39,188 bases of DNA from Spirochaetaceae bacterium. Lineage in GTDB: Bacteria > Spirochaetota > Spirochaetia > DSM-27196 > SLAA01. Of this stretch, positions 1-7,840 are shown one piece after another (position 1 is the stretch's first letter; every line of letters begins with the position of its first letter). The notes under the pieces were generated by a model. That model ran no database searches, was not told the origin of the DNA, and saw only the letters and a list, made by a program, of their open reading frames with translations. The position numbers were made by a program, and so were the translations under genes. The stretch lies in NCBI GenBank assembly GCA_003552985.1, contig PUPD01000015.1:1-39188 (forward strand), read 5' to 3'.

Positions 1-310
1 AGACGTCGTGCATTCGGAAGTTGAGCGAGATCCCGATGTGCGGGGCCTCACCGGCGAGCACTGCGGTGTTCAGCTGAGCGAAGTACTCGGTCCAGCGTCC
101 CTGGGTAAGATCGATCTGGATCTGGTCGTGAGTGTCGTTGAACTCCTCGATGATCATCTCCATGGCGCGAGCGTCACCGCCATGGAACAGGGTGTTCATC
201 TCCAGTTGCACCGGCCGGTCCGGCTCAGCCGCTCCCCGGGCGAAGACGGCCTGCGGCAATGCCAGGACCAGCATCCCCAGCACGAGCAGTAGCGATAGTG
301 ACTTGTTCAT
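1..310 (-). CDS. ABC transporter sugar-binding protein, N-terminal part (cut by window edge)
   Basis: The reverse strand opens with an ATG at 308-310, placed 3 bases after a strong AAGGAGGAGG ribosome site, and stays open to the window edge (103 codons seen). The product has a classic signal peptide (MNKS followed by a Leu-rich core) ending in VFARG. The mature start reads like a family 1 extracellular solute-binding protein: a strand with NTLFHGGD, a helix with MIIEEFNDTH, then the WTEYFAQLNTAVLAGEAPHIG segment that normally lines the sugar cleft. The role would be periplasmic capture of a sugar for an ABC importer whose permeases lie outside the window. The family assignment rests on about a quarter of the protein. 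The substrate cannot be read. Confidence 0.8.
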   Translation of the reverse strand, partial: MNKSLSLLLVLGMLVLALPQAVFARGAAEPDRPVQLEMNTLFHGGDARAMEMIIEEFNDTHDQIQIDLTQGRWTEYFAQLNTAVLAGEAPHIGISLNFRMHDV

Positions 311-321
311 ATACCTCCTCC

Positions 322-358
322 TTCGTAAACGTGCGTTCTTATATACGAATATTATTCG
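322..358. promoter_or_regulatory. Candidate IclR operator (two overlapping palindromic parts)
   Basis: Positions 346-358 form a perfect 13-bp palindrome, CGAATA-T-TATTCG. Positions 322-349 begin with TTCGTAAA, carry GTTCTTATA and end with TACGAA. The element is downstream of the binding-protein start point and beside the -35 region of the divergent iclR promoter, so one bound repressor could affect both. A related element lies at 8727-8759 before the second iclR gene. Binding is inferred. Confidence 0.55.
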
Positions 359-384
359 CATATCCAGACACAGTATGATATAAT
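356..384 (+). promoter_or_regulatory. Possible iclR promoter (perfect -10, weak -35)
   Basis: TATAAT lies at 379-384 on the plus strand. The hexamer 17 bases upstream (TCGCAT, 356-361) is a poor -35 and overlaps the end of the 346-358 palindrome, as expected for an autoregulated or activator-dependent promoter. The leader to the ATG at 516 would be about 125 bases. Confidence 0.4.
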
Positions 385-411
385 CGTAGGGCTGATTCTG
401 TGAGCTGTCAA
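383..411 (-). promoter_or_regulatory. Sigma-70 type promoter for the ABC binding protein
   Basis: On the minus strand TTGACA (411-406) and TACGAT (388-383) are separated by exactly 17 bases. The start point would be near 376, leaving a leader of about 65 bases that carries the palindromic element at 322-358. Confidence 0.7.
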
Positions 412-515
412 GCGTTAAGTGCTGGGGCGATGCTTGACGGCAGACGACGAGGTGGGTACGCTGTTCCGGAATCCGAACAGGTCGTGGTACTCATCCGGAA
501 CTCAAGAGGCGCCTG

Positions 516-1283
516 ATGGTAAATACCGTCCGAAAGTCGATCATGGTCCTCAACACGCTGGCGCAGAATAGCGGTCTGGCGACCTCGGAGCTTGCCCGCC
601 TGCTTGAGCTGCCGAAAAGCAGCGTCCACAACATTCTCACCACCCTGGAGTCGGAGCGCCTGGTGGAGCGCAATCCCGAAACCGGGAAGTTTCACCTCGG
701 TGTGAAGCTCATTTCGCTCGGCCACCGCGCGCAGGAGTCTCTGGACATTGCGCGAATCGCGCGGCCGGTGCTCGGCCGGCTCAATGAGGAGACTGACGAA
801 ACGGTGCATCTGACGGTGCTCGACGAGGACGAGGTTCTGTATGTCGACTGCATTGAATCGACGAAGCGCCTGCGGACGTACTCGGTGATCGGTGTGCGCG
901 CTCCGCTGTACTGCACCAGCGTCGGGAAGGCGATCCTTGCGTTTCAGTCAAACGAGTATGTGAACGGCTATCTGCGCGTCCGGCATCTGCAGGCGTTCAC
1001 CGAGCATACGCTCACCGACCCCGACCGCATCCGCGCCGAGCTTGCGCGGGTCAGGAGCGACGGGTACGCGGTCGACAACATGGAGCACGAAGACCACATC
1101 CGCTGCATCGGCGCGCCGATCAGAAGCGCGGCCGGCAAGGTGTTCGCTTCCATAAGCGTGTCCGGCCCCAGCCAGCGCATCCCGGCCGGCACCGTGCCGA
1201 AAATCGCCGCTTCGGTCGTGCACGCTGCAAACACAGTTTCCGACCGCCTCGGGTACCACCCGGGCCGCGAGCGCTCGGTCTGA
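516..1283 (+). CDS. IclR-family transcriptional regulator (copy 1)
   Basis: This 255-residue protein has the IclR layout: an N-terminal winged helix-turn-helix at about residues 1-65, with recognition helix LPKSSVHNILTTLES, then the effector-binding domain with the ETVHLTVLDEDEVLYVDC stretch, YSVIGVRAPLYCTSVGKA and a GAPIR segment near residue 205. Such proteins bind a small acid or sugar-derived ligand and repress or activate adjacent catabolic operons. The ATG at 516 puts the DNA-binding domain right at the N-terminus, as is usual; the AGAGG before it is a modest ribosome site. It diverges from the ABC binding protein and lies upstream of a DapA-type lyase, the probable targets. It is clearly related to the second IclR protein at 7837-8688. 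Confidence 0.93.
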   Translation: MVNTVRKSIMVLNTLAQNSGLATSELARLLELPKSSVHNILTTLESERLVERNPETGKFHLGVKLISLGHRAQESLDIARIARPVLGRLNEETDETVHLTVLDEDEVLYVDCIESTKRLRTYSVIGVRAPLYCTSVGKAILAFQSNEYVNGYLRVRHLQAFTEHTLTDPDRIRAELARVRSDGYAVDNMEHEDHIRCIGAPIRSAAGKVFASISVSGPSQRIPAGTVPKIAASVVHAANTVSDRLGYHPGRERSV

Positions 1284-1294
1284 TGGCGGCGGCG

Positions 1295-1314
1295 CGGCCG
1301 GCCCCGGCCGGCCG
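1295..1314 (+). terminator. GC-rich hairpin behind iclR copy 1
   Basis: CGGCCGGC (1295-1302) and GCCGGCCG (1307-1314) form a perfect 8-bp stem with a CCCG loop, 11 bases after the stop codon. No T-run follows, so this is at best a weak or factor-assisted terminator. Confidence 0.3.
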
Positions 1315-1421
1315 GGCGCCCGGCTGCTCCGTCGCGAGACGCTCTCAGGGGCGGCGCAGGGGGACGCAGGGGTGGGCAGCTCACCCAAAGAACGCCGTCG
1401 CTCATGACAAAACGCGAAGCT

Positions 1422-1450
1422 TTGACAGACATCTGTTGAGCACGTATTCT
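1422..1450 (+). promoter_or_regulatory. Strong sigma-70 type promoter for the divergent DapA-family gene
   Basis: A perfect TTGACA (1422-1427) is followed after 17 bases by TATTCT (1445-1450). The predicted start point, near 1457, is only a base or two before the ATG at 1459, which suggests a leaderless transcript. Confidence 0.7.
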
Positions 1451-1458
1451 TACCGGAC

Positions 1459-2400
1459 ATGTGCTTTGCCGGTGACAGTTTGAAGAAGGCTCAGCTTGCA
1501 AACACGCTCTCCGGCATCGTGACGGTGCTCAATACGCCGTTCACGGGCTCCAACGAGATAGACGAGCCGGGGCTGCGTGCGAATGTCCGAAGGGCGCTCG
1601 CCGCCGGGGTGTCCGGCTTCCTGGTTCCGGCGATGGCCGGCGAGGTGAGCAGGCTGAGCGCAACTGAGAGGACAGAGCTTGTCAAGATCGTACTAGATGA
1701 ATCCGCCGGTACGGTCGGTGTTGTGGGAGGCGCATCGGCATCCACGCAGCTTGAGCGAATCGAGCTTGCCGGCGAGCTAGTCGCGCTCGGATGCAGTGCG
1801 GTCCTGGTAGCGCTCCCGTATCAGGACGACGTCTCTTACAGCAGGCAGCTGCGGCAGCTTGCACACGAGATCGACGCGCCCTTGATGATCCAGGACTGGG
1901 ACCCCCACGGCTACGGTGCGCCCACTGAGCTGCTGGCAAAGCTCTTCGAAGAGCTCCCGTCCTTCGCTTCGGTGAAGATCGAAGTTGTGCCGGCCGGCCC
2001 CAAGTACACCGAGATTCTGAACGCCACTAAGGGAAGAATACACGTGGCCGGGGGTTGGGCAGTGGGGCAGATGATCGAGGGGCTGGATCGCGGCGTCCAC
2101 TCATTTATGCCGACCGGCATGCACGAGATCTACTGCGAGATCGTGAGGCGCTATCGTTCGGGGTACCGAGCTCAGGCGGTCACCTTGTTTCGTCGCCTCC
2201 TACCCATCTTAGCGTTCTCGAATCAGCATCTCGATATCTCGATTCGTTTCTTCAAGCGGCTTCTCTGGAGGGAAGGCATCTACGCCACGGCGAACGTCCG
2301 CGAGCCACTGCTTGAGTTTGACGAAATCCATCTCGCCACCGCCGATACGCTGATCGAGGAGGCTATCGCCATCACGGGCGAGCTGCAGGAGCGTCGCTGA
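1459..2400 (+). CDS. Divergent dihydrodipicolinate synthase / N-acetylneuraminate lyase family protein
   Basis: The 313-residue product is a class I aldolase-type TIM barrel of the DapA/NAL family. The Schiff-base lysine is K173 in FASVKIE, and the barrel core GIVTVLNTPF near the start and GGWAVGQMIEGLDRGVHSFMP after the lysine are family-like. It departs from the family at two active-site spots: the usual GGTTGE is replaced by PAMAGE, and the YNxP tyrosine motif reads IQDWDP, so the conserved proton-relay tyrosine is missing. A function in lysine synthesis is therefore unlikely, and cleavage or condensation of an unknown 2-keto acid is a better guess. The ATG at 1459 has no ribosome site and lies 8 bases after a -10 box. 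An internal TTG at 1480 also lacks one. It follows iclR copy 1 but has its own promoter. Confidence 0.85.
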   Translation: MCFAGDSLKKAQLANTLSGIVTVLNTPFTGSNEIDEPGLRANVRRALAAGVSGFLVPAMAGEVSRLSATERTELVKIVLDESAGTVGVVGGASASTQLERIELAGELVALGCSAVLVALPYQDDVSYSRQLRQLAHEIDAPLMIQDWDPHGYGAPTELLAKLFEELPSFASVKIEVVPAGPKYTEILNATKGRIHVAGGWAVGQMIEGLDRGVHSFMPTGMHEIYCEIVRRYRSGYRAQAVTLFRRLLPILAFSNQHLDISIRFFKRLLWREGIYATANVREPLLEFDEIHLATADTLIEEAIAITGELQERR

Positions 2401-2425
2401 TTCCGTGGCGGGGAGGCCGCCGCGG

Positions 2426-3328
2426 CTACAGGAGGCCTATTTCGGCCAGAACGCTGCGGATCGCCTCAATTTGACTCCGGTCCAACTCCATGGCAGAGAC
2501 CCGCATGCGGTGAGAAGCGCGCCCGAGCAGCGTCGCGGCGGACTTGATAGCCGGGATCACCGCTCCACCGGCGGCGTCGATAATCTTCGCCAGGTGGTTT
2601 ATCTTTCGCTGGCAGTCTCGCAGCGTTTGAAAGTCACCCGATCGAGCGGCACGATACATCGCGGTATACGGCTCGACCCAGACGTTGCCGAGGCCGGTGA
2701 CCAGCGCGGGAGCTCCGAACTGGAGCGAGGGGGCATCGAGAAGGTCCTCACCTTGGATCCAGGCGAAACCGTCGTCGGCGTGCAGCAGTCCGTGACTGAA
2801 CGTCACGAATGCGCCGGAGCTGTCCTTGATTCCGGCGATGTTCGGATGCCGGGCGAGCTGCAGCACGGTGTCCAACTTCATCGGGTTGTAGGTGTTCTGA
2901 GGAATGTTGTAGAGCACGACCGGCACCGACGCGGTGTCGGCGAGCTCGACGAAATGGTCGATGATGCATTGCTGCGTCACGCCGTAATAGAACGGCGGGA
3001 CACTCGCGATAAAGTGAGGCTCCAAGCTCTCGGCTCGCTTCGCCTCCTCGATCACCTGCCTGGTATGCGGCCGCAATAACGTGAGATACAGTGTCTGGGT
3101 TGCGCCGGCTATGCGCTTTGCCAATCCGAAGATTTCGGTACGCTCCGCTTCGGTAAGGTAGGGCCCTTCGGCGGTGGTCCCGCCGATGAACAGACCGTGG
3201 ACGTTCTGACCGCAGAAGTACTCGATCTGCCGGGCGAGTAATCGTTCATCGATCTCGCCGCTCGAACTCAATGGGGTCAAAACGGCGGGAATCACGCCTT
3301 CAATCGGGTGTGGTGCTGGTGAGCTCAT
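2426..3328 (-). CDS. DapA-family aldolase/lyase (canonical active site)
   Basis: The 300-residue protein keeps all hallmarks of the DHDPS/NAL/KDG-aldolase family: GGTTAEG at residues 49-55, the catalytic tyrosine Y140 in YNIP, and the Schiff-base lysine K168 in GIKDSSG. The family forms an imine between this lysine and pyruvate or a 2-keto-3-deoxy acid. Its ATG overlaps the stop of the sulfatase gene by 4 bases, so the two are translationally coupled and it closes the iclR-dctPQM-sulfatase operon. That setting favours a catabolic role, such as aldol cleavage of a 2-keto-3-deoxy sugar acid, over lysine synthesis. The exact substrate cannot be read. It is about as long as E. coli DapA. Confidence 0.9.
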   Translation of the reverse strand: MSSPAPHPIEGVIPAVLTPLSSSGEIDERLLARQIEYFCGQNVHGLFIGGTTAEGPYLTEAERTEIFGLAKRIAGATQTLYLTLLRPHTRQVIEEAKRAESLEPHFIASVPPFYYGVTQQCIIDHFVELADTASVPVVLYNIPQNTYNPMKLDTVLQLARHPNIAGIKDSSGAFVTFSHGLLHADDGFAWIQGEDLLDAPSLQFGAPALVTGLGNVWVEPYTAMYRAARSGDFQTLRDCQRKINHLAKIIDAAGGAVIPAIKSAATLLGRASHRMRVSAMELDRSQIEAIRSVLAEIGLL

Positions 3329-4881
3329 TGGTTGTCCTCTTTCACTTCTGGGTATAGTCTGTTGACGAGCTGTTGGCTTGGAAGCGGTAACGCCGACCCT
3401 CCGCGGCTGCCGAGCAGCAGCACCTGCCGATGCAGCCAGTGCAGCATTGCCTCCGTCAAAGTTCGGCGGATTTCGTAGGATTGCGGATCAAGCCACAGAT
3501 TGTGCTGTTCAAAGGGATCAAGCTCCATGTCGAACAACTGGCCCGGGCTGTCGTGACCGTTGTGACCACTCGTGTGGTACCAGCTGAGTTTGTACCGATC
3601 GTTCCGGATCATGGTAGCATGTATCGGTGGATCCCACGCGCGTCCGGTATCAGAAATGCCGGAGTTCCGATAGGCACACACAGCATGCTGCCGGAGATCT
3701 CGCTGCCGGCCTCTCACCATAGGAGCCAGGTCGTACGCCTCGGGCATCCAGGCTTCGAGCTCATTCGGCGAGGCGCCGGCGGCCGCAAGCACAGTGGCGG
3801 CCAGATCGTTGAGCTGGACGAGACCGTGGACTCGCTTTTCGCCTGTGAAGTTGCCTGCCGGCCATCTCATGAGCAAAGGAACGCGGACGCAAGGATCGTA
3901 GAAGTAGGCTCCCTTCACAAGCAATCCATGATCACCGAGCATGTCTCCGTGATCGCTGCAGAAGATTACGAGCGTGTTATCGGACAAGCCGCCGGCTTCG
4001 AGCTCATGTAGAACGCGGCCGATCTCTTGGTCGATCAGCGCAATCGCCGCGTAGTATCCGAGGCGCATATCCATGATAGCCGCCGGGGTGAGCTCGCCAG
4101 TCGCACCGAGATACGAGTGCTCGGCTTCGCGGCTGATTGCGTCGGGTCGCGGGCCCGGTTCGGGTGGAGTGGGCCGCGGTAGCCGGGAAGCATCCACGTG
4201 CTCTTTCATCTCGATGGGATACTGGTTGTACGGATTATGCGGGTCGAAGACGCTCATCTTGCAGAAGAACGGTTGATCCCGCCGACGGTTCTTGATGAAA
4301 TCGATCGTACGTTCGGCCGCCCAATGCGTCAGGTGCAGCTCGCGGGGGATGTGGTGAAGGTTGCGCCCTTCGCGTTTGAGTCGCGCGTGGAACTCGGCGT
4401 CCTTTTGACGGAGCCAGCGTGAGTAACCGTTGAACTCGGACTCCATGCCGATCGGCGCTTCAATACACCACTCGTAGTGGTCGAATCCGTCGTTTGGATG
4501 GCGTCGGATTTCTTCATAGATTCGGCCCGAGACGTGGAGCTTCCCGAAGAGCGCGGTCTGATAGCCGCGGTCCTGCAGGCGCCGGCTGAACAGAACCTCG
4601 TCCGCCGGCAGTATGTCATGCAATCCATAGACTCCGTGGCCGGGCAGCGGCTTGCCGGTCATGAGGCTGGCGCGCGCCGGAGTACAGATCGGGTTGTTGG
4701 TGTAGCAGCGCTCGAAAACCGCGCCTTCGCCGGCAAGGCGATCAAGCGCCGGTGTCTCTACCCAATCGGCTCCGTAACACCCGAGCGAGTCCCAGCGTTG
4801 TTGGTCGGTCATGAGAAGCAGGATATTCGGTCTTGCTTCACGGTTCCGCAGCGGCGTCGTCTGCATACGTTCGGCTGACAT
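3325..4881 (-). CDS. Sulfatase (formylglycine-dependent, no signal peptide)
   Basis: This 518-residue protein is an alkaline-phosphatase-fold sulfatase. After the NILLLMTDQQ metal-binding strand it has the CTPAR motif whose cysteine (C66) would be oxidised to formylglycine, followed by the second signature segment LMTGKPLPGHGVYG. Later come FCSDHGDMLGDHG, with the metal-binding Asp and His, and a C-terminal QLFDMELDPFEQHNL. No signal peptide is visible, so it should act in the cytoplasm on an imported sulfated compound, which fits its place behind a TRAP importer. The start at 4881 is preferred because GGAGG lies 6 bases upstream; the in-frame ATG at 4887 overlaps that ribosome site. No sulfatase-maturating enzyme lies in the window, so maturation must be encoded elsewhere. 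Choline-sulfatase-like or sugar-sulfatase activity is possible. Confidence 0.92.
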   Translation of the reverse strand: MSAERMQTTPLRNREARPNILLLMTDQQRWDSLGCYGADWVETPALDRLAGEGAVFERCYTNNPICTPARASLMTGKPLPGHGVYGLHDILPADEVLFSRRLQDRGYQTALFGKLHVSGRIYEEIRRHPNDGFDHYEWCIEAPIGMESEFNGYSRWLRQKDAEFHARLKREGRNLHHIPRELHLTHWAAERTIDFIKNRRRDQPFFCKMSVFDPHNPYNQYPIEMKEHVDASRLPRPTPPEPGPRPDAISREAEHSYLGATGELTPAAIMDMRLGYYAAIALIDQEIGRVLHELEAGGLSDNTLVIFCSDHGDMLGDHGLLVKGAYFYDPCVRVPLLMRWPAGNFTGEKRVHGLVQLNDLAATVLAAAGASPNELEAWMPEAYDLAPMVRGRQRDLRQHAVCAYRNSGISDTGRAWDPPIHATMIRNDRYKLSWYHTSGHNGHDSPGQLFDMELDPFEQHNLWLDPQSYEIRRTLTEAMLHWLHRQVLLLGSRGGSALPLPSQQLVNRLYPEVKEDNQ

Positions 4882-4902
4882 GGCCATCCTCCGGGGCCCG
4901 GG

Positions 4903-6186
4903 CTACCGCATCAAGTTGGGGAGAAACAGTACTATCTGGGGCGCGTAGGTCAACAGCAGTAGCACGCCCAACATGACCACGATCATTGGAATCATCTCTC
5001 GTATCACGCTCCTTAGCGGCGTATCCGACACGCCCGATACAATGAACAACAACACTCCGAAAGGAGGCGTCGACAAGCCGATCATCATATTGAGGACGAT
5101 CACCACGCCGAAATGCACGAGATCGATGCCGAGCAGCCTCACGAGCGGCAAGACGATCGGAATGAACACGACAATGATAGTAGAGGTGTCGATCAGCATT
5201 CCAAGCAGTAGAAACAGAATGTTGATCAAAAGCAACAACACATACTTGTTCTCGGTCATCCCCAGAAGGAGCTCACCGAAGTACCGCCCGATCCCTTCGG
5301 TGCCAACCACGAAGGCGCTGGCGAAGGCCGCGCCGACGATTATCGACAGGGCGCCGGTCGTCTTCACGGTGCTCACCAATACCTCCAAGAGGCTCTGCGG
5401 TCCGAGAGTCCGGTACACAAGTATCGAGATTACGAGCGCATAGAAACCGGCAAGGGCGGCGGCCTCGGTTGGGGTGACGACGCCGCTGTAGATACCTCCC
5501 AGCAGAATTACGGGCGTGAGTAGTGCCGGGATCGCGCGCAAGGTATTCCTGGTGAACTCTCTTAATGAACATTGCCGGCCCCGCGGGTAGTTCCTGATCC
5601 GGGCGATCACGGCCACATATGCCATGAGCGCGACGCCGAGGATTATTCCGGGGATCATGCCGCCTATGAACAACGCTCCGATCGAGGTGCCGGACAACAT
5701 CGCGTAAAACACCATCGGAATACTCGGCGGAAAGATCGGGCCGATCGTCGAAGATGCGGCAGTGATGGCGCACGAGAACCCGTCATCATAGCCGTACTTC
5801 CGCATCGCCTCGATCTCCATTAGACCAAGGCCCGAAGCGTCCGCCACCGCCGAACCGGTCATACCCGAGAAGATGAAAGAAGCGAGGACATTGACATGTC
5901 CCATGCCGCCGGGCAAGCGGCCTACTACTGAGTCCGCAAATCCGAACAGCAGATCGGTGACCTTTCCGGTGTTCATGACGTTTGCGGTGAATACGAACAG
6001 CGGCACCGCGATGATTATGTAGCGGGACCATAGGTTGGAGAGGACACTCTCGGCCACCAGACCGAGATCCAAGCCGGCGAGCATCATGTAGACGAAGGCA
6101 TTCATCAGCAAGCCGAACGCGATCGGCAAGCGCAGGAGGAAGATCGCGGCGAAACCGAGTATGAATACTATCAGCGGCCAGTTCAT
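4903..6186 (-). CDS. dctM: TRAP transporter large permease subunit (DctM family)
   Basis: The 427-residue product is almost entirely hydrophobic, with about a dozen membrane segments, which is the usual length and layout for DctM. Recognisable family stretches include the N-terminal PIAFGLLMN, the FIFSGMTGSAVADASGLGLMEIEAM loop, SSTIGPIFPPSIPMVFYAMLSGTSIGALFIGGMIPG, and the C-terminal GLSTPPFGVLLFIVSGV. DctM forms the ion-coupled translocation channel of TRAP importers together with DctQ. Its ATG comes immediately after the TAG of dctQ, with GGAGAGG as ribosome site inside the end of dctQ. The sulfatase gene follows 21 bases later. Confidence 0.95.
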   Translation of the reverse strand: MNWPLIVFILGFAAIFLLRLPIAFGLLMNAFVYMMLAGLDLGLVAESVLSNLWSRYIIIAVPLFVFTANVMNTGKVTDLLFGFADSVVGRLPGGMGHVNVLASFIFSGMTGSAVADASGLGLMEIEAMRKYGYDDGFSCAITAASSTIGPIFPPSIPMVFYAMLSGTSIGALFIGGMIPGIILGVALMAYVAVIARIRNYPRGRQCSLREFTRNTLRAIPALLTPVILLGGIYSGVVTPTEAAALAGFYALVISILVYRTLGPQSLLEVLVSTVKTTGALSIIVGAAFASAFVVGTEGIGRYFGELLLGMTENKYVLLLLINILFLLLGMLIDTSTIIVVFIPIVLPLVRLLGIDLVHFGVVIVLNMMIGLSTPPFGVLLFIVSGVSDTPLRSVIREMIPMIVVMLGVLLLLTYAPQIVLFLPNLMR

Positions 6187-6687
6187 CTATACCTCTCCCC
6201 GCCTAAGTCTGCGGATATCCATGACGATGTCGTACAGGCAATGACCGATTACGAGCAGCATCATGACGACGAAAGGGAAATAGACGTAATTGAAGGGAAT
6301 TCGCAGTCGTGTTGTTCGCTGGAATGCCATGAATTGGATGTAGTCGTAGGTAGGGTGGAGCACCACCGCGAAGACGGCGCCGATGATCAGGTTTTCGGCG
6401 ATACGCATCCATGCCTGCCCGCGCTCGGAAAGCTTATCGTAGACGAGAGTAAACTTCACATGCGCTCGCTTGCGGCGCGTATAGGCGGCGCTCAGGAGCG
6501 CTGTCCAGATGAACGCAGCGATCTGGGCCTCCATTCCCCAACCCAACGGCGACCTCAGGAAGTAGCGGAAAAAGATCGTCAGCAGGAACGCTACGAACAT
6601 CGCAATGAACGTGAGGATCGGGATGTACAGTTCCACTAGATCAAGCAGGAACAGCCCGGTTTGATACAGGAGCTTCCGAAGCTTCAT
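6187..6687 (-). CDS. dctQ: TRAP transporter small permease subunit (DctQ family)
   Basis: Starting at the ATG at 6687, which has AGGAAG about 9 bases upstream, the gene encodes 166 residues with four membrane segments, the normal DctQ size. The segment FRYFLRSPLGWGMEAQIAAFIWTALLSAAYTRRKRAHVKF is typical of the family: an E-x-Q helix, then the positively charged cytoplasmic loop ending in H-V. An upstream in-frame extension of 30 codons looks unlike DctQ and overlaps the hairpin at 6741-6774, so it was left out. DctQ joins DctM in the membrane complex that receives substrate from DctP. Confidence 0.93.
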   Translation of the reverse strand: MKLRKLLYQTGLFLLDLVELYIPILTFIAMFVAFLLTIFFRYFLRSPLGWGMEAQIAAFIWTALLSAAYTRRKRAHVKFTLVYDKLSERGQAWMRIAENLIIGAVFAVVLHPTYDYIQFMAFQRTTRLRIPFNYVYFPFVVMMLLVIGHCLYDIVMDIRRLRRGEV

Positions 6688-6740
6688 GGTCAGTCTTCCT
6701 TGTCTCTGATTGCACGGCGGCTGTGGATTGCGCCCGAATA

Positions 6741-6774
6741 CCGAGCCGGCCTTCCCGACGGAAGACCGGCCCGG
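6741..6774 (-). terminator. Intercistronic hairpin between dctP and dctQ
   Basis: A 15-base arm (6741-6755, CCGAGCCGGCCTTCC) pairs with 6760-6774 (GGAAGACCGGCCCGG) around a 4-base loop, with two non-Watson-Crick positions. It sits in the 124-base gap behind dctP without a T-run. It probably protects the dctP 3' end or reduces read-through, giving more binding protein than permease. Confidence 0.5.
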
Positions 6775-6811
6775 CACCGGTCTGCGAGGTTGTCCCTCTG
6801 GGTCTCGGCGT

Positions 6812-7840
6812 CTACCGGACCATGGCCTGGATCTCGTCGAGCAGATCCATGTCCCAGGTACCCGAGATGTCTTCTCGCTCCATCGCGAGGCTCAGCGCGT
6901 ACTCGCGAAATGCGTCGAGATCCGGCTCGATGATTGTGAGCCCTGCCTCTTCGAAAAACTCCAACAGCTCGGCCTCTCGCTCCAGGTTCAGTCCATCGAC
7001 GAGCTCCTTCGCCTCGGCGACGCCCTGCATGATGATATCTCGCTGACGGTCGCTGAGCGATTGCCACAGTTCCTCGTTGATCGCCGGCATGATCGGGGCG
7101 ATGTAGTGGCCGGTGAGGACGATATAATCGGTGACTTCGTAGAACGAAGCGGACCGAACGGTCGGCAGCGGGTTATCCTGCGCATCGATCGTGCCGGTCT
7201 GCAGCGCGAGATAAATCTCCGGGAATGACATCGGCGTCGGCTGAGCACCCAACGCTTCGCCCATGAACTGCCACATCGGGGTATCGGGCATGCGGAGCAC
7301 TACGCCCGCCATGTCGTCCGGGCGGCGCACCTCCACTCCAACGTCGCGCAGGTTCAGATGACGCGTGCCCAGGTAGAATGCGGCAAGCGGACGAACATTG
7401 ATCTCGGCCGCGATCAGATCGAAGACTTCCTGTCCAATCGGCCCGTTCATGACATCGGTCATGTGGTCGTAGTTGGCGAATACGTACGGCGCGGCGAACA
7501 GGCCGAGCTCAGGGATGAAATCGGCCACCCAGGGTGTGTCCGTGTAGATCATCTCCAGCGTGCCGCGGCGCACTGCGGCTTGCTCCGCCTCCTGGGTGAA
7601 AAGCTCGGCGGAATGATGGACCGAGACGCGAATCTGCCCGTCGGACAGCTCTTCGACAACCTCCTTGAATTTGAACATGCCCTGCGTGTGGGCATCGTCC
7701 GGGACGCTGGCGGAGCTCCAGGTCAGGTGGACCGGAGCCTCTTCGTCCGGAACGGCAGGTTCTTCCGCACCGCCGCGAGCGAACAGGCCCGCAACGGCGA
7801 AACCGAAGATTACTAACGTAAGAATCGTTAGCCTTCTCAT
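6812..7840 (-). CDS. dctP: TRAP transporter substrate-binding protein (DctP family)
   Basis: The 342-residue protein begins with a signal peptide (MRRLTILTLVIFGFAVAGLFARG) and is a DctP-type periplasmic binding protein. Family features are HLTWSSASVPDDAHTQGMFKFKEVVEE at the mature start, the central GVVLRMPDTPMWQFMGEALGAQPTPMSFPEIYLALQTGTIDAQDNPL containing the arginine that in this family usually contacts the ligand carboxylate, and SLSDRQRDIIMQGVAEA later on. It should capture a carboxylated ligand, such as a sugar acid, for DctQM. AAGGAGG lies just before the ATG. The start overlaps the stop of the upstream iclR gene (ATGA), so regulator and transporter share one operon. Confidence 0.94.
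   Translation of the reverse strand: MRRLTILTLVIFGFAVAGLFARGGAEEPAVPDEEAPVHLTWSSASVPDDAHTQGMFKFKEVVEELSDGQIRVSVHHSAELFTQEAEQAAVRRGTLEMIYTDTPWVADFIPELGLFAAPYVFANYDHMTDVMNGPIGQEVFDLIAAEINVRPLAAFYLGTRHLNLRDVGVEVRRPDDMAGVVLRMPDTPMWQFMGEALGAQPTPMSFPEIYLALQTGTIDAQDNPLPTVRSASFYEVTDYIVLTGHYIAPIMPAINEELWQSLSDRQRDIIMQGVAEAKELVDGLNLEREAELLEFFEEAGLTIIEPDLDAFREYALSLAMEREDISGTWDMDLLDEIQAMVR

Noticed and set aside
6688-6777. 30-codon upstream extension of dctQ
   Set aside because: It overlaps the intercistronic hairpin, is not hydrophobic and does not resemble DctQ; the ATG at 6687 has AGGAAG upstream.
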